A DNA stretch of 48,408 bases, taken from an uncultured Collinsella sp. Lineage in GTDB: Bacteria > Actinomycetota > Coriobacteriia > Coriobacteriales > Coriobacteriaceae. Location of the stretch: positions 1 to 48,408 of the forward strand of contig USDH01000001.1 of NCBI GenBank assembly GCA_900553415.1, in the 5' to 3' direction. Each line of letters begins with the position of its first letter. Position 1 is the first letter of the stretch. This document shows positions 1 to 8,519 of the stretch, one piece after another. Below the pieces are notes generated by a model. It did not search any database and was not told the origin of the DNA. It saw only the letters and a program-made list of their open reading frames with translations. The position numbers were made by a program, and so were the translations under genes.

Positions 1-1260
1 TCTTCGGGTGGCCGCATATCTTGGAATCTGCATCATGTTTTACGCACCGATGGCAGCGACGATATTCAAAACAGTACGGCATCGACATACAGCATCTTGT
101 CCAATTATGAGCAGAATGTAGTCGACAAAAAAGATGGGGCGTGCATTCCGGTTTCGAAGTCGGAGGACGGTGCCGCCTACGTTCTTTCTCTCGATGTCAT
201 GGATACGGTTACGTTTAGCCCGAGCCAATACTATACAGAGAGCGACCATCTGTTCTATCAGCTCGATACATCGCTGTGTCGCTATGGCGCCAACAACAAC
301 CTAATGGGAGTAAGCAGTTTCCCGAGCGGAACTTCGGCAATTGCGAAGTTCTATGTTGCCATCGGCAATCAGAACTACAGGTGGAGTGGCAGCGATTGGG
401 AGCCGTATGACGCTTCGACGCCTGCGTTTACACAGATTGTGACGGATACGGGTGATGACTCACTGAGGCTCACGCTCGACCATGACCTTGCCGGAATCCG
501 CAAGCGTGCAGCGGGCGGATCCTTTACCGTGCGTACGGTAGTGGAAGAGATTCGCCTTACGCCGGACGGCTGCAACAAGGTTATCTCCCTGTCCAAGCAG
601 TCTGGCGAGGACGCCTGTACCAAGATGTCCTATACCGCCAAGCTTTCGACGCGTAAGGAAGGCCTTAATACCTCGAGCCTGACGCAGACGAAGCGCGGTA
701 ACGTCGGGTACTATCGCATGGACACGGGTGATACGACCATTACGCTTTCTGCGCCAGATAAGTCGCAGCTTGGCATTAACGTGGACGACCTGCGTCCGAT
801 CGCGAATGGCACGATTGGTCTGGGTGCCACGTATGAACTGGGTGGACTCAGCAACGCCGCCGAGGCAATTGCGAACGCAGACTCTGTTGTGTACACGCTC
901 TCGCTTCAGCGCCGCGGAACCGACGGCACGTATGAGAGCGTAACGGATGATATCTCAAACTACGTAACAGTGACGGAGAGTAAGCTTGCCGCGGTCGCTC
1001 CCTCCGGTAGCACGATCACCTTCACTGACTCGAAGGAGAACGGCAAGTTCAAAACGAAGAACGGTAATACGACGTTTAGCCTGCCCTTTACCGTTAAGGT
1101 CAACACGCAGGTTGAACAGCGTGAGCAGTTCTACGCGAACTATCGCTTGGTGATGACAGCGAGCCTGGTTAAGGGTGACGTGGCGAGCGCAACGCCTCAA
1201 TCGCCCGACTATGTGACCTATACGCTCACGAGGGTGAACCTCAACGGCATCGACCACTAG
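1..1260 (+). CDS. C-terminal part of a large beta-rich surface-type protein (5' end outside window)
   Basis: The reading frame is open from the first base to the TAG at 1258-1260, so about 419 residues of the C-terminus are present and the true start lies outside the window. An internal ATG-like start would be arbitrary. The protein is rich in Thr, Ser, Gly, Asp and Tyr in alternating patterns typical of extracellular beta-sandwich domains. It has few Cys, no membrane helix, and no LPXTG or other sorting signal at its end. I do not recognise the family. By composition it could be the end of a large secreted or surface protein (inference). A strong terminator follows directly, so it is the last gene of its transcript. 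Confidence 0.7.
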   Translation, partial: SSGGRISWNLHHVLRTDGSDDIQNSTASTYSILSNYEQNVVDKKDGACIPVSKSEDGAAYVLSLDVMDTVTFSPSQYYTESDHLFYQLDTSLCRYGANNNLMGVSSFPSGTSAIAKFYVAIGNQNYRWSGSDWEPYDASTPAFTQIVTDTGDDSLRLTLDHDLAGIRKRAAGGSFTVRTVVEEIRLTPDGCNKVISLSKQSGEDACTKMSYTAKLSTRKEGLNTSSLTQTKRGNVGYYRMDTGDTTITLSAPDKSQLGINVDDLRPIANGTIGLGATYELGGLSNAAEAIANADSVVYTLSLQRRGTDGTYESVTDDISNYVTVTESKLAAVAPSGSTITFTDSKENGKFKTKNGNTTFSLPFTVKVNTQVEQREQFYANYRLVMTASLVKGDVASATPQSPDYVTYTLTRVNLNGIDH

Positions 1261-1286
1261 TTCCGAAGCCAACTAGCTTCGCAAAG

Positions 1287-1319
1287 GGGGCGGCAACCAC
1301 CCGGTTGCCGCCCCTTTTC
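1287..1319 (+). terminator. Rho-independent terminator after the surface-type protein
   Basis: A perfect 12-bp stem (1287-1298 with 1303-1314) with a 4-nt loop is followed by TTTTCTT. It begins 27 nt after the upstream stop codon. Confidence 0.9.
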
Positions 1320-1365
1320 TTGTTCAAGACTTTAGTCTGCTGGCCGCGCAGCGGCCAGCTTTAAA

Positions 1366-1384
1366 CCACCCGCTACGCGGGTGG
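1366..1384 (+). repeat. Left-end hairpin of the IS200-like element
   Basis: Perfect 8-bp stem CCACCCGC/GCGGGTGG with a 3-nt loop. It shares its stem with the right-end hairpin at 2043-2065. Confidence 0.75.
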
Positions 1385-1471
1385 AGACAAACGGCTTTAC
1401 AAAGCCACCCCTCCGACCGATATTGACGATTGTTCAGGCCGTCAAGAATTCGAGTCGAAGGGGTGGTCGCC

Positions 1472-1930
1472 ATGGCCCAGAAGGCCTACAGCCTTTCCCA
1501 CACGAAGTGGATGTGCAAGTACCACATCGTGTTCACGCCGAAGTATAGGCGCAAAGTGATCTACAACCAAATCAGGAGCGACATAGGGGAGATCCTCAGG
1601 AAGCTGTGCGAGTACAAGGGGATCGAGATAATCGAGGGGCACCTGATGCCCGACCACGTGCACGTGCTGCTGGCGATCCCGCCGAAGTACAGCGTCGCGA
1701 GCGTCATGGGCTACCTGAAGGGGAAGAGCTCGCTGATGATATTCGACAGGCACGCCAACCTCAAGTACAAGTTCGGCAACAGGAAGTTCTGGGCGGAGGG
1801 CTACTACGTGTCCACCGTCGGCCTGAACGAGGCGACGATCGCCAAGTACATCAGGGAGCAGGAGTCCCACGACATCGCGCTGGACAAGCTGAGCGTGAAG
1901 GAGTACGAGGACCCCTTCAAGAGGAGGTGA
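1472..1930 (+). CDS. tnpA: IS200/IS605-family transposase TnpA (HUH, Y1)
   Basis: Single-strand DNA transposase of 152 residues, the usual length for IS200-type TnpA. The HUH motif is seen as H62-V-H64 in PDHVHVLL, and the catalytic tyrosine is probably Y126 in IAKYIREQ. The start at 1472 is chosen because GAAGGGG lies 7 nt upstream and the family begins shortly before the conserved HTKWMCKYHIVF block; a start at 1430 would add 14 residues without an obvious ribosome site. All catalytic residues are present and the frame is intact, so the element may still be active. Codon use (AGG, AAG, ATA) differs from neighbouring genes, consistent with foreign origin. Confidence 0.95.
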   Translation: MAQKAYSLSHTKWMCKYHIVFTPKYRRKVIYNQIRSDIGEILRKLCEYKGIEIIEGHLMPDHVHVLLAIPPKYSVASVMGYLKGKSSLMIFDRHANLKYKFGNRKFWAEGYYVSTVGLNEATIAKYIREQESHDIALDKLSVKEYEDPFKRR

Positions 1931-2042
1931 TCCTGCCGGTTCGACCGGCGCGCCACGGGTCAAGATGCACTAGGCCTGGACGAAGTCCGGGCCCGCGCCT
2001 TTAGACGCGAGCCCGGGGCCCGTGGGTTATACCCTAAGAGCA
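1931..2042 (+). other. Structured non-coding tail of the IS200-like element
   Basis: About 110 nt between the tnpA stop and the right-end hairpin carry three hairpins: GCCGGT-TCG-ACCGGC (1935-1949), a GC-rich stem around 1988-2016 (CGGGC/GCCCG with inner CGCG/CGCG), and GGGT-TAT-ACCC (2024-2034). In elements with tnpB, a guide RNA (omega RNA) ends at the right end. Here no tnpB exists, so this may be a relic, an RNA supplied in trans, or part of the end structure. Function unknown. Confidence 0.4.
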
Positions 2043-2065
2043 AACCACCCTTTTTAAGGGTGGTT
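2043..2065 (+). repeat. Right-end hairpin of the IS200-like element
   Basis: Perfect 10-bp stem AACCACCCTT/AAGGGTGGTT with a 3-nt loop. It is the partner of the left-end hairpin at 1366-1384. Confidence 0.75.
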
Positions 2066-2096
2066 CTGATTAAAAGAAGTGAAAAGCAGAATAGGT

Positions 2097-2121
2097 AGTC
2101 ATTGGACGTTCTTAAACGACT
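2097..2121 (+). repeat. Short palindrome of the GGGAC-loop family (degenerate copy)
   Basis: AGTCATT pairs with AACGACT (one mismatch) around a loop GGACGTTCTTA. It matches copies at 10767, 15386 and 44111. A second related piece, GGGACATGTGGCCC, lies nearby at about 2167-2180. Together with the IS tail these fill the gap before the sensor gene. Confidence 0.55.
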
Positions 2122-2217
2122 GGTCGCCGGGGGCATTCTTTACACGCCTCACCGTCTGCGAATTTTGGGACATGTGGCCCGATTTTTGGGCCTATCTGTC
2201 GGTACACTAAAAGCACT

Positions 2218-4101
2218 ATGGGTACCCGCGAGCGACATATCGGCCATGCGGCCGCCCGATCCGCACCCGTGGCGGATCCCAGGGGCGGCAGGCTCTTCGC
2301 CATGCCGCGATTCCTTGTGGGCATATCGCATCGTGTATACCGCCACCGCGTCTTTGTTATCGCCGGCGCCATTACCGCGCTGTTCCTTATGCTTTTGGCA
2401 GTCTTGCCGGCACTGTTTGCCTCCGACCCCAAGCTTTCCAACACCGTGCCCGCCTATAGCGAGGTGTCCGAAGAGGTCGTGGATGCGCTCGTCCACTCGA
2501 GCTCTCTCCCGCTGCTTGTCGCCGCAATTGCATTTTCAATCTGGGGTGTGTTGGCGTACCTACGCTGTTTGGACTATGTGTTGCGCCGCCGCCTTGTTGC
2601 CGTCGCCACCATCTGCGCCCTCTGGATGATTGAGGTCATCCTCAAATACAAGTCGTTCACACCGGTTTACGCCACGATCCTGTGGTACCTGTACTACGTG
2701 CCCATGACGCTCATTCCGCTGCTCTACCAGCTGTGCGGCCTGCGCCTCGCGGGCGTGGAACAGCACCGTATGGGGCGTCGCTATCGCAGCATCCTGTGGG
2801 TCGTGGCCATCCTACTTATCGGTTTTGTGCTCACCAACGATTTCCACCGGCAGGTATTCCACTTTGACCGTGCAAGCGACACCTGGAGCAACGATTACAC
2901 ATATGGCTGGGGCTATTTCGCTGTCTTGGTGTGGACGGCCTTTAACTTCGCGGCCTTTTTTATCCTGGTGGGTCGGTCCTCGTCCTTTCGCATTCAGCGC
3001 TTTTCGGGCACGGCGGCGCTTGTTTTGTTGGGTGCTGCGTTCTTTGCCATCTCGTATGCTCTGCGTGTGCCCTGGGCATGGAGGCTCAACTTCTCGCTCG
3101 TCTATTGCGTCTTGTGCGTGGTGGCGATGGAAATCTGTCTCGATTGCGGTGTCATTCCGTCATATCACGACATCGCCGGCATCTTCGACACCTTGCCGCT
3201 CGACCTCAAAGTTCTAACGCGCGACCTGCAGGAAGTCTATGCCACACCGGTGTCGAAGCCAATGCCGGCGGGCGTGTGCGAAGAGCTTCGGGCCCAGGAA
3301 CACGGGCATGCCCATGCCTTTGCCGTGGTGTCCGATCCCGATGTGATGTACCGTGCCTTTCCGCTGCTGGGCGGATCGGCCCTGCTTGCCCAAGACGTGT
3401 CGGAACTTAACGAGCTTAACCGTGAACTGGCACATCGTCGTATGGAGCTGCAGCGCCAAAATGAGCTGCTCACGGCCGATTACGATCTTAAGACGCATCT
3501 GGCAGATCAAGAGGCCGAGACCTTACTGGTCCAAGACGTGGACCAGGCGCTTGCCCGTGCGTTCGATGAGATGTACGACCTGCTGAGCTCGCTGCCACCG
3601 TTGACCGACGAGGCGTCTTCGCGCGAGCGTTACCGCATGCTGCAGCGCGCCAAGATGCTCGTTGCCTATTGCAAGCGCAAAGGGTCGCTCACGTTGGCAC
3701 AACACGGGAAGAGCGGTTTTGATCGCGACCGCATTCAGCTCATTGCCAATGAGCTCGCAAGCGACCTGCGCACCATCGATGTCGATTGCGCTTCGATTAT
3801 CGCCATACGGCGCCCGATGCACGCCGGTACGGTAAGTGCCCTGTACGACTGCGTGTATGACTTTGCGTTTTTTGCCTACACCACCGACCATCCAGCGCTT
3901 ATGTATCACTTGGGCGACCATGACCGGTGCAGTGTCGAGCTGCGCGCCACGCTTTTTTCCAACGATGATGAAGATCTTTCGCAGACGCCCGCTGCGCAAG
4001 AGCTCGAAAGCGCTCTGCAAGGGCGCAACGTGGCATACCGCCTTGAGGGCGAGTCCGGCCAGCTGCGCATGATCGTCTTGATGCCGAGGGCGGGTGAGTG
4101 A
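2218..4101 (+). CDS. 7TM-type membrane sensor protein with degenerate kinase-like C-terminus
   Basis: Membrane sensor of 627 residues. Seven or eight hydrophobic helices fall at about 46-66, 97-117, 126-142, 152-172, 191-205, 232-252, 266-283 and 290-308. The layout and the TNDFHRQVF motif resemble the N-terminal 7TM region of histidine kinases (HisK_N-like). A coiled coil follows at about 400-430. The last 200 residues have the general look of a kinase dimerisation and ATPase region, but I see no H-box, N-box or GxG motif, so it is probably not an active kinase. Its stop overlaps the next gene by 4 nt (GTGA), so the two are translationally coupled and probably work together. The start is uncertain: the ribosome site before 2218 is poor, and ATG 2302 is an alternative. 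Confidence 0.75.
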   Translation: MGTRERHIGHAAARSAPVADPRGGRLFAMPRFLVGISHRVYRHRVFVIAGAITALFLMLLAVLPALFASDPKLSNTVPAYSEVSEEVVDALVHSSSLPLLVAAIAFSIWGVLAYLRCLDYVLRRRLVAVATICALWMIEVILKYKSFTPVYATILWYLYYVPMTLIPLLYQLCGLRLAGVEQHRMGRRYRSILWVVAILLIGFVLTNDFHRQVFHFDRASDTWSNDYTYGWGYFAVLVWTAFNFAAFFILVGRSSSFRIQRFSGTAALVLLGAAFFAISYALRVPWAWRLNFSLVYCVLCVVAMEICLDCGVIPSYHDIAGIFDTLPLDLKVLTRDLQEVYATPVSKPMPAGVCEELRAQEHGHAHAFAVVSDPDVMYRAFPLLGGSALLAQDVSELNELNRELAHRRMELQRQNELLTADYDLKTHLADQEAETLLVQDVDQALARAFDEMYDLLSSLPPLTDEASSRERYRMLQRAKMLVAYCKRKGSLTLAQHGKSGFDRDRIQLIANELASDLRTIDVDCASIIAIRRPMHAGTVSALYDCVYDFAFFAYTTDHPALMYHLGDHDRCSVELRATLFSNDDEDLSQTPAAQELESALQGRNVAYRLEGESGQLRMIVLMPRAGE

Positions 4102-5597
4102 CGATGCAGATTTCGTTCATCCTTCCCCAAATCGTTGCGCTCGATGTTGTCTTTGCCCTGGCTGCGTGTCTGCAGACGATCCACGTCCCGCTCATCGCAT
4201 CGCGCCGCTCGTCCTATAACCGTAAGGTGATTTGCGCCTACGAGGCGAGCCTTGTGCTTCACCTGATGATTTCGGCGCTCATCTTATTCGCGTCGTCTGG
4301 CTCGTATCTGGTGGCGCCGCTCAATGTTTGCGCCAGGGCAATGGGCGGGGTGCTGTGGCTCGATGCCGCGATCTTTGCCTACGGCGTGGTGCTTATGGTG
4401 CACTATCGTCGCCCCGTCATGCTGGCCGAGCTGCTACTCATTGCCGCCGTGACACCGCCGGTGGTTTTTGCCATGGGCTCGGCGTGGGCCGTTGTCCTTA
4501 TCGCAGAGGGAGCGTTCTTCCTGTTCCGCTCCATCGCGGCGCTCTTGATGGACGTCCGTAACCGCCAGGAAGATATCACTGCGTTCTCGACGATTGAAAC
4601 CATCAACGTGATTCCCGTGGGCATCCTGTATCTGGACCCGAGGGGCCGTCCGCTGCTCATGAACCGCTGCATGCGAAAAAACCTGGTGGAGCTTCACATG
4701 CCCACCGACTTGCACGATATGAGCGGCACATGGAACGGCCTTCGAAAGCTCAGCGCCCAGATGCCCGAGAGCAGCAAAGACCGCGTTCGAATTGACCTGG
4801 ATCGCTTTGGTGAGACACGCGCGGTGGTCGAGGTTTCTCCCTCCGAGATTCGCCTGTTTGTGTGCGACGACGTTATGGTTTCGGGTCGCCCCTTGGAGCG
4901 CATCATCGGCTTGGACGTGACGGAGTACGCACATGCCCATGACCGCCTGGCGCACGCCAACCGACTGCTCGAGCTTGCGGGCCAAGAACTTCAATCGCAG
5001 ATCGAAGAGGTCAAAAAAGTTGCTGACAATGCGGCCTATCTGCGCATGCGCGCCCGCGTGCACGACGTGATCGGGCAGCGCCTGTCCATCCTCCATCGTT
5101 ATCTGGAGGAGGGACGCCTGGATGACGAGTCACTCGAGCAGATCGACCCGCTGCTGCGCTCAATCGCTGCCGATCTGCGCAGCGGGGGCGACGCCGAACC
5201 GGCAGAGCAACTGGGCGATATCGTCCATGCCTTTGGTCTGGTGAGCGTGCAGATCGATGTGGAGGGCGAGCTGCCAAGCGACGCGCGTGTCGCGGCAGCC
5301 TTTTTGCAGATTATCCGCGAAGCCTCGACCAATGCCACCAAGCATGCACAGGCCCATCAGGTCCATGTGTGCCTGTGGCAGGAGACGTCGGAAGACGGCG
5401 CTGTTGCGCGGATGACCGTTTCTAACGATGGCGCGCCTGCACCCGTATCGTATCGCGAGGGAACGGGTATCCCTGGTATGAGGCATGTCGCACAGAATCT
5501 GGGCGGCAGCCTAGAAGTCCACGCCGCCCCGCCCTTTACGCTTGCGGTGTCCATCCCGCTCGCCTCCAACGCCACGGTCCAAAGGAGAAGCTCATGA
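4098..5597 (+). CDS. Sensor histidine kinase, NarL/LuxR-partner (HisKA_3) type
   Basis: Histidine kinase of 499 residues. The N-terminus has about six hydrophobic segments up to residue 150. A PAS-like region follows at about 165-280 (VIPVGILYLDPRGRPLLMN), then a coiled coil at 280-310. The phosphorylation site is probably the His in RARVHDVIGQRLS. The GHKL ATPase domain shows an N-box (REASTNATKHAQA), SNDG, and GTGIPGMRHV. This combination is typical of kinases paired with LuxR-type regulators. GTG 4098 overlaps the previous stop; ATG 4104 is an alternative start. It overlaps the next gene by ATGA. It probably phosphorylates the adjacent response regulator, which is broken here. The signal is unknown. 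Confidence 0.88.
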   Translation: MTMQISFILPQIVALDVVFALAACLQTIHVPLIASRRSSYNRKVICAYEASLVLHLMISALILFASSGSYLVAPLNVCARAMGGVLWLDAAIFAYGVVLMVHYRRPVMLAELLLIAAVTPPVVFAMGSAWAVVLIAEGAFFLFRSIAALLMDVRNRQEDITAFSTIETINVIPVGILYLDPRGRPLLMNRCMRKNLVELHMPTDLHDMSGTWNGLRKLSAQMPESSKDRVRIDLDRFGETRAVVEVSPSEIRLFVCDDVMVSGRPLERIIGLDVTEYAHAHDRLAHANRLLELAGQELQSQIEEVKKVADNAAYLRMRARVHDVIGQRLSILHRYLEEGRLDDESLEQIDPLLRSIAADLRSGGDAEPAEQLGDIVHAFGLVSVQIDVEGELPSDARVAAAFLQIIREASTNATKHAQAHQVHVCLWQETSEDGAVARMTVSNDGAPAPVSYREGTGIPGMRHVAQNLGGSLEVHAAPPFTLAVSIPLASNATVQRRSS

Positions 5598-6206
5598 TCC
5601 GCGTGTTAATCGTCGAAGACCAGGCTATCTTGCGCGAGAGCCTCGCGCGTTCCGTGGGCGACCAGCCCGACATGACCGTTGTCGCCGCGATCGCCGACGC
5701 CTCGGATGCCTTGGACGTTGTGCTTAAGGAGCGTCCGGACATGATACTGATGGATGTATGCACCGAGCACGATTCCAACGGCATCGTGGCGGCGGCGCGC
5801 ATCAAAGAGCGGCTGCCCGAGTGCCGCGTCATCATCATGACGGGTATGCCCGAGATCACCTTTGTGGACCAGGCGCGCGAGGCGGGCGTCGATAGCTTTG
5901 AACGTCGGTATCGACGAGCTATTCGCCGTGATGCGCTCCTCGCTGGCGGGCTACTGCACGTTTCCCAAGCCGCCCGAGAGCATCTTCTCCGGCACGGCGG
6001 CCCTCGACGATGTCGAGCTGTCGATTTTGCGCCTTGCCTGCGAGGGTAAAAGCCGCCGCGAGATTGCGGCCGAGCTGTTTATGAGCGAGGGCACCATCAA
6101 ACGCCGCATCTCGGAGATCCTCAACAAGACCGGCTACGACAACATCATGCGCCTGGCCGTGCGCGCGGTGACCGAGGGCAGCATCGTTCCCAACATGGAG
6201 CGCTAA
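5594..6206 (+). pseudogene. LuxR-family response regulator, interrupted by a frameshift near 5900
   Basis: The first part (5594-5899) encodes a receiver domain with acidic pair E8-D9, phosphoacceptor D54 (ILMDV) and T83 (IIMTG). The second part (5901-6206, another frame) encodes the rest of the receiver and a LuxR-type helix-turn-helix (LACEGKSRREIAAELF, then TIKRRISEIL). Reading stays in the first frame to 6049 with unrelated residues. The natural join is ...GVDSF then NVGIDELF..., and about three residues are missing, including where the conserved receiver lysine would be expected. A deletion of about 8 nt at 5899-5901 explains this (inference). The second part has no clear start signal of its own. 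Either the gene is inactive in this strain or the assembly has an error. Confidence 0.85.
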
Positions 6207-6232
6207 CGCTCGTTACGCATCGGCATAAAAGC

Positions 6233-6267
6233 GACGGGGCCGCAGGATCAACTCCTGCGGCCCCGTC
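6233..6267 (-). terminator. Strong hairpin terminator, mainly for the minus-strand lipoprotein operon
   Basis: Perfect 15-bp stem (6233-6247 with 6253-6267) and a 5-nt loop. Read on the minus strand it is followed by GCTTTTA, fitting the end of the lipoprotein transcript. On the plus strand there is no T run, although the hairpin also lies 27 nt after the response regulator. Confidence 0.75.
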
Positions 6268-6315
6268 TGGTGTGCGCGGATGTGTCCGCCAATCCGCGGC
6301 TGTCGTGGTCTACCG

Positions 6316-7155
6316 CTACGCGATGGTTGCGCTGTAGGAGGCGACGTCCTCGTAGGAATCGGTCAGGTAGGCGTCGATACCGATGGTCGTGTTGACCAGG
6401 CTGTCGAAGCTGTCAAGCGTGCCCTTCGAGAAGGTGAACTCTTCGGTGGCGTTGGTGCCGGGCATCAGGTGGGCCGAGAACCAGGCTTCCTTCATGGTGC
6501 CGTTGACGTTTGTCTTGCCGGTGGGAGCGTAGAAGGTCAGGTCCTTGTCGCTCTTGTTGGTGATGTTGACGACAAAGCCGATGTCGCCCCAGTCGTCCTG
6601 GAACTTCTCGGTGATGGTGATGGTGCACAGATCGTCATCGGCGACGGTGACGGCGGGGGATATTTCGACGCTCTGGACATCGCCGTCTTCGACGGCCTCC
6701 TCGACTTCCTCTTCCTTCTCGGCGGCCTCGCGATCCTTCTTCACGGTACCGGATAGGTCCTTATCGGACTTGCTAAAGATGAGCTTGTCCTCGCCGTCCT
6801 CAAGGACAAGCTTGCCGTCCTCGAGCTTCACGTCGGTCGTCTCCTTGTCGACGGTGATACTCGCGGTGGTAGCGTCCTTGGCCTCCCACTTTAGGTCGGA
6901 AACTTCGGAGAACAAATCGAGGCTGCCCGTGCCGTCTTCGTCCAGGACCAAGATGCAGCTGATGCCCCATTCCCCGAACATATCCATATACTCATCGGTC
7001 AGCTCTTCGCCCTCCGTGGTTCCACCCGAGAGCTTCCAGCTGCCGACAAAGTTTGCCTTGGGGTCTTTGCCGCCGCTGCAGCCCGTGAGGGCAAAGGCGA
7101 GCGCCAAGACGCATGTCAGAAATGCGAGCGCGGACTTTTTGAACGTTGTCTTCAT
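6316..7155 (-). CDS. Putative lipoprotein of unknown function
   Basis: Protein of 279 residues with a lipoprotein signal peptide: positive N-terminus (MKTTFKKSA), hydrophobic core, and lipobox LTGC at about 23-26. It is probably anchored to the outer face of the membrane. Residues 30-135 form one beta-rich domain beginning FVGSWKLSGG. An acidic and basic charged linker follows (about 145-165). The C-terminal domain (about 170-279) has NITNKSDKDL, as in small Ig-like domains of lipoproteins. AAGGAGGAC lies just before the start. It follows the SPFH gene by 80 nt and is the last gene before the terminator at 6233. No enzymatic motif is seen. Confidence 0.85.
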   Translation of the reverse strand: MKTTFKKSALAFLTCVLALAFALTGCSGGKDPKANFVGSWKLSGGTTEGEELTDEYMDMFGEWGISCILVLDEDGTGSLDLFSEVSDLKWEAKDATTASITVDKETTDVKLEDGKLVLEDGEDKLIFSKSDKDLSGTVKKDREAAEKEEEVEEAVEDGDVQSVEISPAVTVADDDLCTITITEKFQDDWGDIGFVVNITNKSDKDLTFYAPTGKTNVNGTMKEAWFSAHLMPGTNATEEFTFSKGTLDSFDSLVNTTIGIDAYLTDSYEDVASYSATIA

Positions 7156-7194
7156 GGTGTCCTCCTTCTTGTGTGAAAACCCATAGAAGCAAAT

Positions 7195-7216
7195 GCGGGG
7201 GCGGCGGAACCCCCGC
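7195..7216 (-). terminator. Possible weak hairpin between the SPFH gene and the lipoprotein gene
   Basis: GCGGGGG pairs with CCCCCGC around a GC-rich loop, just after the SPFH stop codon. On the minus strand it is followed only by ATTTGCTTC, so termination would be partial at best. Confidence 0.3.
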
Positions 7217-7235
7217 CAATTACCAGATAAAGGGG

Positions 7236-8471
7236 TTAGGGCCTAGGCGTTCCGCAGTTGCTGCAGAACTTGCCGCCGTTTTCGCTACCGCAGTTGGGGC
7301 AGAACCACTTGGCCGGTGCCGGGGCGGGTGCGGGACTACCGCACTCGGAGCAGAACTTGCCGGTGTTGGTGGCGCCGCAGCTGCAGGTCCATGCGCCGGC
7401 CGCAGGCGCGGCGGCAGGAGCCGGGGCGGGTGCCGGAGCCGGTTGCGGGGCGGCCTGCTGCTGTGCCTGGCCGGCGGCGAACAGCTGGCTGGCGTTCATG
7501 CCGCCCATGCCACCTGCCATGCCCATGCCCATAAAGCCTGCCATCGCGCCGTTGGGGTTGGCGGCTGCCGCGCGCATCGCGTCGCTCTGGGCACTGGCGA
7601 TGTTGGCGGCCGCCATGGTGGGATCGCGCATGACCGCGGCCTTCTGCAGGTCCTTGATCATCTGCTCGTCCTCTTGCGAGGCGGCGATGGAGTTGACGCC
7701 AAAGCTCACGATCTCGACGCCGCGCAGGTCACGCCAGTCGGCAGAGAGGACCTCGTTGAGCGCGCGGGCGAGCTCGGTGGTGTGGCCGGGGATGGCGCTG
7801 TAGCGGATGCCCATCTCCGAGATCTTGGCAAAGGCGGGCTGCAGGGCGGTGAGCAGCTCGGATTTGAGCTGGCTGTCGATCTGGTCGCGCGTGTAGCTGT
7901 CGGTCACGTTGCCGCATACGTTGGTGTAGAACAGCAGCGGGTTGGTGATGCGGTACGAATACTCGCCGTTGCAGCGCACGGAGATGTCGACGTCCAGGCC
8001 AATGTTCTTGTCGACCACGCGGAAGGGCACGGGAGAGGCGGTGCCGTACTTGTTGCCGATGATCTCCTTGGTGTTGATGAAGTAGACGCGCTGGTCCTTG
8101 CCCGCGTCGCCGCCAAAGGTAAAGCGGCTGCCGATGTTGGCGAAGGTTTCCTTGATGGAATCGCCCAGGTTGCCGCTAAAGACGCTCGGCTCGCTGCCGG
8201 TGTCAAAGACAAACTCGCCGGGTTCCAGCGCGACCTCGATGATCTTGCCGTTTTGCACCACGAGCATACCCTGGCCGTCGTTGACGGCGATGACGGAGCC
8301 GTTGGAGATGACGTTGTCCTCGCCGCGCGTGTTGGAGCTGCGGCCGCCGGTGCGCTTGCTGCCCTTGCAGGCCAAGACGTCAGCGGGCATCGATTCGCAA
8401 TAGATAAATTCCTTCCACTGGTCGGCCATGACGCCGCCGGCAGCTCCCAATCCAGCTTTCAAGAGTCCCAT
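7236..8471 (-). CDS. SPFH-domain protein with two C-terminal zinc ribbons (YdjI-like)
   Basis: Protein of 411 residues. The SPFH/band-7-like core covers about residues 20-270 (WKEFIYCESMPADVLACKG at the start, LRGVEIVSFGVNSI near its end). A Gly/Met-rich stretch (about 310-335) and an Ala/Pro linker follow. Two zinc ribbons end the protein: CSCGATNTGKFCSEC and CPNCGSENGGKFCSNC. This order matches the proteins called virion core protein or YdjI. In Bacillus, YdjI is a soluble SPFH protein that helps bring PspA-type proteins to the membrane (established knowledge). The neighbouring zinc-ribbon membrane protein supports a membrane-associated complex here. No pspA gene is in the window. Confidence 0.88.
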   Translation of the reverse strand: MGLLKAGLGAAGGVMADQWKEFIYCESMPADVLACKGSKRTGGRSSNTRGEDNVISNGSVIAVNDGQGMLVVQNGKIIEVALEPGEFVFDTGSEPSVFSGNLGDSIKETFANIGSRFTFGGDAGKDQRVYFINTKEIIGNKYGTASPVPFRVVDKNIGLDVDISVRCNGEYSYRITNPLLFYTNVCGNVTDSYTRDQIDSQLKSELLTALQPAFAKISEMGIRYSAIPGHTTELARALNEVLSADWRDLRGVEIVSFGVNSIAASQEDEQMIKDLQKAAVMRDPTMAAANIASAQSDAMRAAAANPNGAMAGFMGMGMAGGMGGMNASQLFAAGQAQQQAAPQPAPAPAPAPAAAPAAGAWTCSCGATNTGKFCSECGSPAPAPAPAKWFCPNCGSENGGKFCSNCGTPRP

Positions 8472-8519
8472 GGTGATCTTCCTTTCTTGTCAAAGGCCGG
8501 GCGGTGTTGGTCGGGATGA

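Larger units (their letters stand above)
1335..2075 (+). mobile_element. IS200-like insertion sequence with tnpA only (ends approximate)
   Basis: The single transposase gene is flanked by subterminal hairpins that share the same stem start, AAACCACCC, and the complementary GGGTGG: left at 1366-1384, right at 2043-2065. Matching hairpins at both ends are what HUH transposases of the IS200/IS605 family recognise. There is no terminal inverted repeat or target duplication, as expected for this family. No tnpB is present. A further perfect hairpin (1339-1359) lies outside the left one and may be inside or just outside the element. Exact cleavage sites cannot be fixed from one copy. Confidence 0.8.

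Noticed and set aside
1606..2004. Arg-rich frame inside and after tnpA
   Set aside because: Out-of-frame shadow of tnpA; composition is not protein-like.
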